Shown here: piece after piece, positions 1-5,708 of the stretch
How positions within the stretch are numbered: position 1 is the first letter of the stretch
Layout of the letters: each line of letters opens with the position of its first letter
Assembly (NCBI RefSeq): GCF_937976295.1
Contig: NZ_CALJRY010000188.1
Span: forward strand, 1 to 21,066
DNA length: 21,066 nucleotides
Origin: an uncultured Rothia sp.
GTDB lineage: Bacteria; Actinomycetota; Actinomycetes; Actinomycetales; Micrococcaceae
Reading direction: 5' to 3'
Program-made: the position numbers and the translations under genes
The notes under the pieces: generated by a model
Told to the model about the DNA's origin: nothing
What the model saw: only the letters and a program-made list of their open reading frames with translations
Databases searched by the model: none

Positions 1-220
1 AAATCAGCGACAGGGTGCGCAACAGCCATGCAATGCCGCGCAGGAAAACGCCGCCCTTTTCAAAACGGATAATCCGCGCCAACGCGCCGAACAAGCCCAA
101 CACACTGCCCCCCAGCACGGCAACGGTGGTCAGCTTTAAAGTCATCAATGCGCCGGTCAAAAACATTTGGCGGTATTCCCAAATGATTTGCATTTGTCGG
201 CTTTCCAGTATCCAGTCCAT
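1..220 (-). CDS. Amino-acid ABC transporter permease, N-terminal fragment (Neisseriaceae-like)
   Basis: Read on the minus strand from the ATG at 220, an open frame of 73 codons runs off the left edge. It begins MDWILESRQMQIIWEYR and continues with a hydrophobic segment (LTGALMTLKLTTVAVLGG, about residues 21-38) followed by a long apolar stretch. This is the typical start of HisM/GlnP-type inner-membrane permeases, which form the channel of polar amino-acid ABC importers. Only the N-terminus is present, so the substrate cannot be named and the coupling (EAA) loop is not visible. Codon choice (TTG, TTA, CAA, TTT, AAA) and lower GC differ from everything right of ~490. The protein looks like a Neisseria/Kingella-type permease rather than an actinobacterial one. 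It is divergent from the first codons of ribF. The family call is good; the taxonomic origin is inference. Confidence 0.62.
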   Translation of the reverse strand, partial: MDWILESRQMQIIWEYRQMFLTGALMTLKLTTVAVLGGSVLGLFGALARIIRFEKGGVFLRGIAWLLRTLSLI

Positions 221-397
221 AAAATCAGTCCAATATTTTCAGGCCGCGTGCAGGCTGCTTTCGGCGCTGCTTTTTGCACGGCACACAACAAAACCGCGTA
301 TTTTACAATAAAATTCCGTTTCTTGTATGCAAAACATATGAAGCCGGCCGCAAACTGGTTACAATGGCGCACTTTACAGACTTTCCGCACGTTCATG

Positions 398-1411
398 ATG
401 AAAATTTGGTTCGGGCAAAACGCGCCCCATCTGCCGCAGGGCAGCGCATTAACCATCGGCAATTTTGACGGCGTGCACCGTGGACATGCCCGCGTGATTT
501 CGCGCGTGGTCTCCCTTGCTGAAGAGCACGGTTTGAGCTCTATCGCGGTTTCTTTTGACCCGCACCCGATGCAGGTGCACCGTCCCGAGGTGCCCCACCA
601 CGACATTATGGGTCAGGGTTCGCGTCGCTACTTTATGTGCCTGCTGGGTCTGAACGACTACCTGCTGCTGAACTACAACCTGGAGTTCGCTTCGCAGACC
701 CCCGAAGAGTTCGTGAAGTCCACCTTCGTGGATGCGCTGAACGCGCGTTTCGTGGTCATCGGTGACGACGTGCGCTTTGGCAAGAATAACTCCGGAGACT
801 TGAACACCATGCGTGAGCTGGGGGAGAAGTACGGCTTTGAGGTGGTTGTCGTTGAGGATCTGATGGTGGATGAGAACAGCCGCTGCTCCTCGACCCGCAT
901 CCGCCAGTTGCTGCTGGAGGGCGATATGCCCGCCGCAACCGAGCTGCTGGGCCGCCATCACATGATGGCTGGTGAGGTTGTGCACGGTCTGGCGCGCGGC
1001 CGCGAGTTGGGTTTCCCGACCGCGAACCTTGAGCTTGAGGCGCGCGGCCTGATTCCTGCCGATGGCGTGTACGCCGGCTGGCTGGTGGACGAATCCGGTA
1101 ACCGTCACCCCGCCGCTATTTCGGTGGGTACGAACCCGACCTTTGACGGTATTGAGCACCGCCAGGTTGAGTCGCACGTGATCGACCGCCCGGAGGAGCG
1201 CGTGGAGGATTTCAACCTGTACGGTCAGCATGTGCTGATTGAGTTCGTGAAGCGTCTGCGCCCCATGGTGGCGTACACCGGTGTTGAGGCGCTGATTGAG
1301 CAGATTAACGATGACGTGGTGCAGGCCCGCGAGGTGCTGGCTGAGGACGCGAAGAACTACTGCCCGCCGGAGTGCCCGGTGCAGGCGGAAGTAAAGCAGC
1401 CCCACCTCTAG
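398..1411 (+). CDS. ribF: Bifunctional riboflavin kinase / FAD synthetase (hybrid N-terminus)
   Basis: The 337-residue protein phosphorylates riboflavin to FMN and adenylates FMN to FAD in the cytoplasm. The FAD-synthetase domain (about residues 18-165) shows GNFDGVHRGH (21-30) and SSTRIR (164-169). The flavokinase domain (about 185-313) shows GRELGFPTAN (201-210) and GVYAG (223-227). Length is normal for the family. I chose the ATG at 398 (MKIWFGQNAP) over the adjacent ATG at 395 because it matches the proteobacterial RibF start; no clear Shine-Dalgarno is seen for either. The open frame extends upstream to 167 but overlaps the divergent gene and looks non-coding. Oddity: residues 1 to about 25 and their codons look Neisseriaceae-like, while the rest is GC-rich and actinobacterial. 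In actinobacteria truB usually precedes ribF; here it is absent. The hybrid may be an assembly artefact. Confidence 0.9.
   Translation: MKIWFGQNAPHLPQGSALTIGNFDGVHRGHARVISRVVSLAEEHGLSSIAVSFDPHPMQVHRPEVPHHDIMGQGSRRYFMCLLGLNDYLLLNYNLEFASQTPEEFVKSTFVDALNARFVVIGDDVRFGKNNSGDLNTMRELGEKYGFEVVVVEDLMVDENSRCSSTRIRQLLLEGDMPAATELLGRHHMMAGEVVHGLARGRELGFPTANLELEARGLIPADGVYAGWLVDESGNRHPAAISVGTNPTFDGIEHRQVESHVIDRPEERVEDFNLYGQHVLIEFVKRLRPMVAYTGVEALIEQINDDVVQAREVLAEDAKNYCPPECPVQAEVKQPHL
440..490. other. Probable chimeric junction between Neisseriaceae-like and Rothia-like DNA
   Basis: Left of this interval, codons such as TTA, AAT, TTT and AAA and the AT-rich spacer (about 290-345) point to a lower-GC genome. 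Right of it, the sequence is uniformly GC-rich actinobacterial. The change falls inside the codons for the RibF nucleotide-binding motif TIGNFDGVHRGH, where unrelated ribF genes share short identical stretches. The reading frame is kept. The exact base of the join cannot be fixed by eye. Confidence 0.6.
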
Positions 1412-1474
1412 ACCCACCACCCCTAACCCCGTATCGGGAGCCGCAGCCTGCGTTGTCTGCGGTGATGACTTGAT

Positions 1475-1510
1475 GCCCCGGCGGCAGATTTTCGGATCTG
1501 CCGCCGGGGC
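1475..1510 (+). terminator. Hairpin terminator after ribF
   Basis: A perfect 15-bp inverted repeat (GCCCCGGCGGCAGAT at 1475-1489, its complement at 1496-1510) encloses a 6-nt loop 63 bases after the ribF stop. Only a short T pair follows, so termination is likely but it is not a canonical U-tract terminator. Confidence 0.65.
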
Positions 1511-1570
1511 TTCACGTACCCGACCGGATGCGCCGCCCATGAAACCTCGCGCGCTGCCCGCGCGGCACTC

Positions 1571-1596
1571 CTGTTTTAGTCGTCTGTTTTAGTCGC
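1571..1596. repeat. 13-bp imperfect tandem duplication upstream of luxS
   Basis: CTGTTTTAGTCGT (1571-1583) is followed directly by CTGTTTTAGTCGC (1584-1596), about 25 bases before the luxS start. A third GTTTTA occurs at 1601-1606. The copies lie where the luxS promoter or leader should be, so they could affect expression or be neutral slippage products. Confidence 0.75.
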
Positions 1597-1621
1597 CCCC
1601 GTTTTAAGAGAAGATAGAGTC

Positions 1622-2080
1622 ATGGAAAAAATGAACGTCGAATCCTTCAACCTTGACCACCGCGCCGTCAAGGCACCTTACGTGCGTATCGCAGACCGCA
1701 AGGTCCTGCCCGGTGGCGACACCCTCATCAAGTACGATATCCGCTTCACCCAGCCGAACACCGCGCACCTGGAAATGCCGACCGTGCACTCCATCGAGCA
1801 CCTGAGCGCCGAGCACATGCGCAACCACACCGACCGTCTGATTGACTTCTCCCCGATGGGCTGCCAGACCGGTTTCTACGCGCTGACCCTGGGCCTGGAG
1901 CCCGAGGAGTTCTTCCCCATCCTGGAGGCAACCCTCAACGATATCCTCAACGCGACCGAGGTTCCGGCAGCGAATGAGGTGCAGTGCGGTTGGGGCGCCA
2001 ACCACACCCTCGAAGGTGCGCAGGCTGCGGCTCGCGAGTTCCTCGCGGCACGCGATGAGTGGGCGCAGGTGATGGCGTAA
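1622..2080 (+). CDS. luxS: S-ribosylhomocysteine lyase (AI-2 synthesis protein)
   Basis: LuxS splits S-ribosylhomocysteine into homocysteine and 4,5-dihydroxy-2,3-pentanedione, the precursor of autoinducer-2. The 152-residue length is normal for the family. The metal site is visible: HSIEH at 56-60 gives His56 and His60, and CGWGANH at 122-128 gives Cys122. Glu59 and Cys81 (in GCQTGFY) match the catalytic Glu and Cys known for the family. The ATG at 1622 follows AGAGAAGATAGAG; an in-frame ATG at 1631 is an alternative start. The stop overlaps the start of the nucleosidase gene (TAATG), so the two successive steps of S-adenosylhomocysteine recycling are translationally coupled. Many actinobacteria use the one-step hydrolase SahH instead. 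Identification is secure. Confidence 0.97.
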   Translation: MEKMNVESFNLDHRAVKAPYVRIADRKVLPGGDTLIKYDIRFTQPNTAHLEMPTVHSIEHLSAEHMRNHTDRLIDFSPMGCQTGFYALTLGLEPEEFFPILEATLNDILNATEVPAANEVQCGWGANHTLEGAQAAAREFLAARDEWAQVMA

Positions 2081-2973
2081 TGAGCGCACAGATTCCCGAC
2101 GCTTTCGCATCTGCCTTCAACCCGGTGGACTTTGACCCGAACGCTTTCGATCCGGCTGAGGCGTTCAACAGCATGTTTGAGCTGATGGACGGCATGTCCA
2201 ACGCCATCATCATTCAGGTGGCTATGGATGAGGAACTCGCCCCCTTCCTGAAGGTGACCGAGGAGCTGCAGCCCTCCTTCACCGAGGGCGCTGCGGTGTT
2301 CCACCCGCGCTACCTGCAGGTGGGCGAGGACCAGGTTCCGCTGCTGCTGGTTCGCTCCAAGATTGGTCTGGTGAACGCGGCGAGCGCCGTCACCGAGGCG
2401 ATTAGCTACTCTTCGAACTGCCTGGGCGTCATTAGCGCAGGTACCGCCGGCGGTTTGGCTCGGGGCATTAACGTGGGTGACGTGCTGATTGGTGAGAACT
2501 ACACCTACACTGACGCCGATGCGACCGCGTTCGGTTACGCGCGCGGCCAGGTTCCGGGCATGCCCGAAAGCTACGACGGTCAGGCGGACGAGTGGCAGGA
2601 CGCTCTGGAGCATGCGCTCGCTGCGCTGGAGCCGGTGCGTGAGCAGGCTGAGAGCGTGTGGGAGGTGCGCCGCGGCCAGATGCTGGCGGGTAACTCCTTC
2701 GTGACCGCCCACAATGTGAAGGACACCCGCGAGGCGTTCGAGGGGGCTATCAGCACCGATATGGAGACCACCGCTATCGCGCAGGTCTGCCACAACTACG
2801 AGATTCCGTTTATCGGTGTGCGTTGCGTGTCTGATTTGTGCGGCCCGGAGGCTGACCAGGACTTCCACCTCTCCGTGGATGTGGTGGCTCCTCGTTCGGC
2901 TCGTTACGCTCTGCAGCTGGCTGCTGAGCTGTGGACTGAGGCGCAGCTGGAGGCGCTGGACCTGGCTCTCTAA
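2080..2973 (+). CDS. mtnN: 5'-methylthioadenosine/S-adenosylhomocysteine nucleosidase
   Basis: The enzyme cleaves adenine from S-adenosylhomocysteine and methylthioadenosine, supplying S-ribosylhomocysteine to LuxS. Its start ATG shares a base with the luxS stop (TAATG at 2078-2082), which fixes the start and gives 297 residues. Family hallmarks: acidic pair E51/E52 (general-acid region), SAGTAGGL at 119-126, DMETTAIAQV at 227-236 with Glu229, and VRCVSDL at 247-253 with Asp252 as the likely catalytic aspartate. Family members are usually about 230 residues. The excess is an N-terminal extension of ~38 residues (FDPNAFDPAEAF and similar) before MSNAIIIQVAMDEE. An internal start at Met39 would remove it but has no better ribosome site. 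A strong terminator follows. Confidence 0.94.
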   Translation: MSAQIPDAFASAFNPVDFDPNAFDPAEAFNSMFELMDGMSNAIIIQVAMDEELAPFLKVTEELQPSFTEGAAVFHPRYLQVGEDQVPLLLVRSKIGLVNAASAVTEAISYSSNCLGVISAGTAGGLARGINVGDVLIGENYTYTDADATAFGYARGQVPGMPESYDGQADEWQDALEHALAALEPVREQAESVWEVRRGQMLAGNSFVTAHNVKDTREAFEGAISTDMETTAIAQVCHNYEIPFIGVRCVSDLCGPEADQDFHLSVDVVAPRSARYALQLAAELWTEAQLEALDLAL

Positions 2974-3017
2974 ATCTCTAGAGCATGCGGCCAGATGTGA
3001 GCTCGCATTCAGAAGTG

Positions 3018-3057
3018 CCGGGGCGTGAACCTGATGGGTTTGCGCCCCGGTCTTTTT
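3018..3057 (+). terminator. Rho-independent terminator of luxS-mtnN
   Basis: CCGGGGCG at 3018-3025 pairs with CGCCCCGG at 3043-3050. The stem continues inward to about 14 bp with two G-U pairs, around a 5-nt loop. It is followed by TCTTTTT. It sits 45 bases after the mtnN stop and is a textbook intrinsic terminator. Confidence 0.9.
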
Positions 3058-3167
3058 ATGACCGGTCCGCGAGACATGCAGAAATATTAATCGCGGTGAA
3101 TATACATTCTGTGTGTCGTGGAGTACTATGTTTGAAGAAACTAATCGCTCTCACAGAGGAGTACGTC

Positions 3168-3470
3168 GTGAAGTTCTGTCCGACTCTCGCCTCCGTCACC
3201 GGTCTGCTCGGTGGCTACAAGGTTGCAACTAGCACCGGCATCCGCCCGCTCGGTGGCGCTGTCCTGGCACTGTGCGGTGCCGTGGCTTACAAGAATTGGA
3301 AGCGTAAGGCTGGCGCAGGCCGTGCCACCTTCCTCACCGCTCTCTACCTCGGCGCGTTCGGCGCCGCTCATCCGCTCGCCAAGAAACTTGGCGCGTGGCC
3401 TGCAGTCTACACCGTGACTGCTGTAACCGCTCTGTCCTCCATCGTCATTGGACGTAAGCGACAGAAGTAG
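3168..3470 (+). CDS. Small hydrophobic protein of unknown function
   Basis: I do not recognise the family. The GTG at 3168 is chosen because AGAGGAG (3155-3161) lies 6 bases upstream; an in-frame TTG at 3132 lacks such a site, and the frame further upstream runs through the preceding terminator. The 100-residue product begins MKFCPTLASVTGLLGGYKVA. It has about three apolar segments: roughly residues 6-18, 27-42 (PLGGAVLALCGAVAY), and a C-terminal pair around 55-95. Basic clusters KNWKRK and GRKRQK punctuate these, and the basic C-terminus suggests a cytosolic end. It is a monocistronic unit between two strong terminators. Codon use matches the neighbours, so it is probably a real membrane protein. 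No function is proposed. Confidence 0.75.
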   Translation: MKFCPTLASVTGLLGGYKVATSTGIRPLGGAVLALCGAVAYKNWKRKAGAGRATFLTALYLGAFGAAHPLAKKLGAWPAVYTVTAVTALSSIVIGRKRQK

Positions 3471-3479
3471 TCTTTGACA

Positions 3480-3521
3480 AAAAGACGGCGGAAAGGCAAC
3501 GTTGCCTTCCCGCCGTCTTTT
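3480..3521 (+). terminator. Terminator after the small membrane protein gene
   Basis: A 21-bp near-perfect inverted repeat (one mismatch) starts with AAAAGACGGCGG at 3480 and ends with CCGCCGTCTTTT at 3521. It begins 10 bases after the stop codon. The A-run on one side and T-run on the other mean it could stop transcription from either direction. Confidence 0.9.
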
Positions 3522-3556
3522 GTATTCCCACCCACCGTACCGTTGGATGGGGATGC

Positions 3557-3680
3557 GCCGGGGCGACGCGCGAAGGCAACACCTTCTGCGCAACGCCCCA
3601 TCACTCGATGGGGAGTGAAATAGCCCCGGTGCCGCGCTAGAGATCCTGCGAACCGCTAGATCACAGGCAAGCTCGGCACC
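3557..3680 (+). promoter_or_regulatory. Candidate structured leader RNA (three-way junction) of the permease gene
   Basis: Seen directly: GCCGGGGC (3557-3564) can pair with GCCCCGGT (3623-3630, one G-U). This closes two internal hairpins: GCGC-GAAGG/CCTTC-T-GCGC (3568-3590) and CCCCAT/ATGGGG (3596-3601 with 3608-3613). Alternative pairings compete: GGGGCG (3560-3565) with CGCCCC (3594-3599), and GGTGCCG (3628-3634) with CGGCACC (3674-3680). A branched fold with exclusive alternatives between a terminator and a transporter gene is what a riboswitch or attenuator would look like. I could not match it to any known class, so ligand and mechanism are unknown. Confidence 0.45.
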
Positions 3681-3740
3681 GCCCGATAAGTTTCCCCGCC
3701 ACCGGCGGGTACACCCCACGAGGTAAAGGAAAAGAAGAAG

Positions 3741-5159
3741 ATGAATACCACTCCGGACTCAACCCCGGTACAGCAGGGAGTAGCGGTACAGCAGGGAGCA
3801 GAGACTTCCGAGAACCCGCAGCTAGCGCGTGGACTCTCCCTGCGCCACATCATGTTCATCGCCCTCGGCTCCGCCATCGGCACCGGCCTGTTCTACGGCT
3901 CGGCGTCCGCCATTCAGCTTGCGGGCCCCTCCGTGCTGCTTGCCTACGTTATTGGCGGCGCGGCAGTGTTCATGGTGATGCGCGCAATGGGCGAACTCGC
4001 CCTGGCGCACCCGGTCTCTGGAGCGTTCTCTGAATACGCCACCCGCTACCTCGGACGCTGGGCCGGCTTCGTGACCGGCTGGACCTACGCCCTGGAAATG
4101 GCGCTGGTCGCCATTGCGGACGTCACCGCTTTTGCCGTGTACATGAAGTTCTGGTTCCCGAACAGCCCCTCCTGGATTTGGATTGTCTCTGTTCTGCTGA
4201 TTCTGCTCGCCATTAACCTGGCGAAGGTCAAGACATTTGGCGAGACCGAATTCTGGTTTACCCTCGTGAAGGTCAGCGCCATTATCGCCATGATTGTTGG
4301 CGGCGTGGTTCTGCTCTTCGTGGGCGTGCAGGTACACGACTCCGTGGCGCCCTCCGTCACGAACCTCTGGGCTCTTGAAGGCGGCTTCTTCGCGAACGGA
4401 TTTACCGGCTTCCTCGCCTGCTTTACCGTGGTGATGTTTGCGTTCGGCGGTATCGAGAACATCGGTATTGCCGCCGGTGAGGCGAAGAATCCGCGCACCG
4501 CAATCCCCAAGGCGATTCGCACGGTGCCGTTCCGCATCCTCATCTTCTACGTTCTGACCCTGGCGGTCATCATGTCCCTGTACCCCTGGTACTCGGTGAC
4601 GAAGGCGAACTCGCCGTTCGTGCAGATCTTTGAGGCCCTGGGCATTCCGGCTGCTGCTTCGATTCTGAACGTGGTCATCATTACCGCCGCCATCTCTGCG
4701 CTGAACGCGGACGTGTACGGTGCCGGCCGCATGATGTACGGTCTGGCGAAGCAGAACCTGGCGCCGGCTTCCTTCGCGAAGGTTACGAAGAATGGTGCGC
4801 CCTGGATGACCACCCTCATCATGGTGCTGGTCATGGCGGTCGGCGTGATTGTGAATGTGCTCTTCGAGAACGCGTTCGAGGTGGTCGCCTCCCTGGCAAC
4901 ATTCGCGACCGTGTTCGTGTGGGTCATGATTCTGCTGGCACACATCGCGTTCAAGCGCAGCGGTTCCGATACCGAGGCGCAGCCGGTACGTCAGCCCCTG
5001 TGGCTGAGCTACTTGACGTTGGCGTTCATGATCTTTATCGTGGTGCTCTTCGGTTTCTTTGCTGACACCCAGCTGGCGCTGGTGATGGGCGCAGTCTGGT
5101 GCCTGTTCCTGCTGGGCTACTACCGCCTTGCGGTGATGCGCGCTCGCGCTGAAGCATAA
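3741..5159 (+). CDS. APC-family amino-acid permease, ProY-like
   Basis: A 472-residue cytoplasmic-membrane transporter of the amino acid-polyamine-organocation superfamily, expected to have 12 membrane segments and to import an amino acid by proton symport. The N-terminal signature RGLSLRHIMFIALGSAIGTG (residues 30-49) holds the family's substrate-backbone-binding glycine motif. Later segments (GWTYALEMALVAIADVTAF; FGGIENIGIAAGEAKNP; SLATFATVFVWVMILLAHIA) closely recall Salmonella ProY and the related aromatic/histidine permeases. The exact amino acid cannot be read from sequence. The start follows AGGTAAAGGA. The first ~30 residues are hydrophilic and contain a duplicated hexapeptide (VQQGVA/VQQGAE) from an 18-bp tandem repeat. 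It is monocistronic, with the structured leader upstream and a terminator downstream. Confidence 0.9.
   Translation: MNTTPDSTPVQQGVAVQQGAETSENPQLARGLSLRHIMFIALGSAIGTGLFYGSASAIQLAGPSVLLAYVIGGAAVFMVMRAMGELALAHPVSGAFSEYATRYLGRWAGFVTGWTYALEMALVAIADVTAFAVYMKFWFPNSPSWIWIVSVLLILLAINLAKVKTFGETEFWFTLVKVSAIIAMIVGGVVLLFVGVQVHDSVAPSVTNLWALEGGFFANGFTGFLACFTVVMFAFGGIENIGIAAGEAKNPRTAIPKAIRTVPFRILIFYVLTLAVIMSLYPWYSVTKANSPFVQIFEALGIPAAASILNVVIITAAISALNADVYGAGRMMYGLAKQNLAPASFAKVTKNGAPWMTTLIMVLVMAVGVIVNVLFENAFEVVASLATFATVFVWVMILLAHIAFKRSGSDTEAQPVRQPLWLSYLTLAFMIFIVVLFGFFADTQLALVMGAVWCLFLLGYYRLAVMRARAEA
3767..3802. repeat. 18-bp in-frame tandem duplication in the permease N-terminus
   Basis: GGTACAGCAGGGAGTAGC (3767-3784) is repeated at 3785-3802 with two base differences near its end. 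It duplicates six codons in the hydrophilic cytosolic tail before the first membrane segment, so the effect on transport is probably small. Confidence 0.85.
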
Positions 5160-5213
5160 ACACAAAATAAACGTAGGAGCCGGTACGAGACCCCTGCGCG
5201 AGAACCCGTCTGT

Positions 5214-5260
5214 GAAGCCCGGCGACCGGTAGTGTGATGAGCTACCTGTCGCCGGGCTTC
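5214..5260 (+). terminator. Terminator after the permease gene
   Basis: GAAGCCCGGCGACCGGTAG (5214-5232) pairs with the segment at 5242-5260 over 19 bp with one mismatch, around a 9-nt loop. It lies 54 bases after the permease stop. No long T-run follows. Confidence 0.8.
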
Positions 5261-5269
5261 TGCGCACCC

Positions 5270-5299
5270 TTCCACGAAAGCGCCCCGGTAGCGTAGAAT
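5270..5299 (+). promoter_or_regulatory. Probable rpsO promoter
   Basis: TTCCAC (5270-5275) and TAGAAT (5294-5299) are separated by 18 bases and resemble -35 and -10 elements of the housekeeping sigma factor. The position, between the permease terminator and the rpsO leader, fits a start point near 5306 and a leader of ~110 bases. Confidence 0.5.
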
Positions 5300-5415
5300 G
5301 GGAAGAACGCGTCTGCAGTCCGCAGTAGACGACGTGTATTACAGGGCGTAAGCCCACCACCCGGCGGCAACCGTCCGTACGGGACGTATGCGGTACTAAC
5401 TCTAGGAGTTAAAAA
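5300..5415 (+). promoter_or_regulatory. rpsO leader with a hairpin that hides the ribosome-binding site
   Basis: Three short hairpins can be seen: GGGC-GTAA-GCCC (5344-5355, a GNRA tetraloop), CGTCC/GGACG (5372-5386), and TAACTC-TAG-GAGTTA (5397-5411). The last places the Shine-Dalgarno AGGAG (5404-5408) in its loop and stem, directly before the GTG start. Ribosomal protein S15 represses its own translation through leader RNA structure in several bacterial groups, including actinobacteria. Autoregulation here is therefore plausible but inferred. Confidence 0.5.
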
Positions 5416-5685
5416 GTGGCACTGGATCCCGCTGTCAAGCAGGCAATCATCAAGGAATACGCAACCCACGAGGGCGACACCGGTTCGCCCGAGGTTCAGA
5501 TTGCAGTTCTGTCTCGTCGTATCGCCGACCTGACCGAGCACCTGAAGTTCCACAAGCACGATCACCACTCCCGTCGTGGCCTGATGATCCTCGTTGGTCG
5601 TCGCCGCAACATGCTCGGCTACCTGAAGAGCGTCGACATCGAGCGTTACCGTTCGCTGATCGAGCGCCTGGGTCTGCGCCGATAA
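5416..5685 (+). CDS. rpsO: 30S ribosomal protein S15
   Basis: The 89-residue protein has the full S15 length and binds the central domain of 16S rRNA early in 30S assembly. Recognisable segments are HEGDTGSPEVQIAVLSRRI (18-36), LTEHLKFHKHDHHSRRGL (about 39-56) and the C-terminal VGRRRNMLGYL. These carry the conserved helix-loop residues (GDTGSPEVQ, HKHDHHSRRGL) that contact rRNA. The GTG start at 5416 has AGGAG 7 bases upstream, and the usual MALDP N-terminus supports it. It stands just before pnp, as in most bacteria, with only a weak terminator between, so partial read-through into pnp is likely. Confidence 0.97.
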   Translation: MALDPAVKQAIIKEYATHEGDTGSPEVQIAVLSRRIADLTEHLKFHKHDHHSRRGLMILVGRRRNMLGYLKSVDIERYRSLIERLGLRR

Positions 5686-5691
5686 AACAGG

Positions 5692-5708
5692 AGCGTCTTG
5701 ACGCTTTT
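5692..5708 (+). terminator. Weak hairpin after rpsO
   Basis: AGCGT-CTTG-ACGCT (5692-5705) followed by TTT lies a few bases after the rpsO stop. The 5-bp stem and short T-run suggest partial termination or an RNA-processing site rather than a full stop. Confidence 0.4.

Noticed and set aside
230..275. Possible Neisseriaceae DNA-uptake sequence (TTCAGGCCGCGT, AGGCTGC)
   Set aside because: Neither matches a known uptake dialect exactly, so it was not called.
167..397. Upstream extension of the ribF reading frame
   Set aside because: It overlaps the divergent permease start and an AT-rich spacer, and the residues do not resemble any RibF. The MKIWFGQ start fits the family.
449..1540. Long minus-strand open frame opposite ribF (and similar long antisense frames opposite luxS-mtnN, the permease, pnp, rnj and ftsK)
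   Set aside because: GC-rich third positions suppress stops on the opposite strand. The translations are His/Arg/Gln-rich, with no family features, and mirror well-identified genes.
2985..3167. Upstream extension of the small membrane protein frame
   Set aside because: It would translate through the luxS-mtnN terminator. The GTG at 3168 has a strong, well-spaced AGAGGAG.
3557..3680. Glycine riboswitch (CGAAGG and CAGGCAA fragments are present)
   Set aside because: The conserved GGAGAG and CUCUCAGGCAAA context and the tandem aptamer layout are missing. Kept only as an unassigned structured leader.
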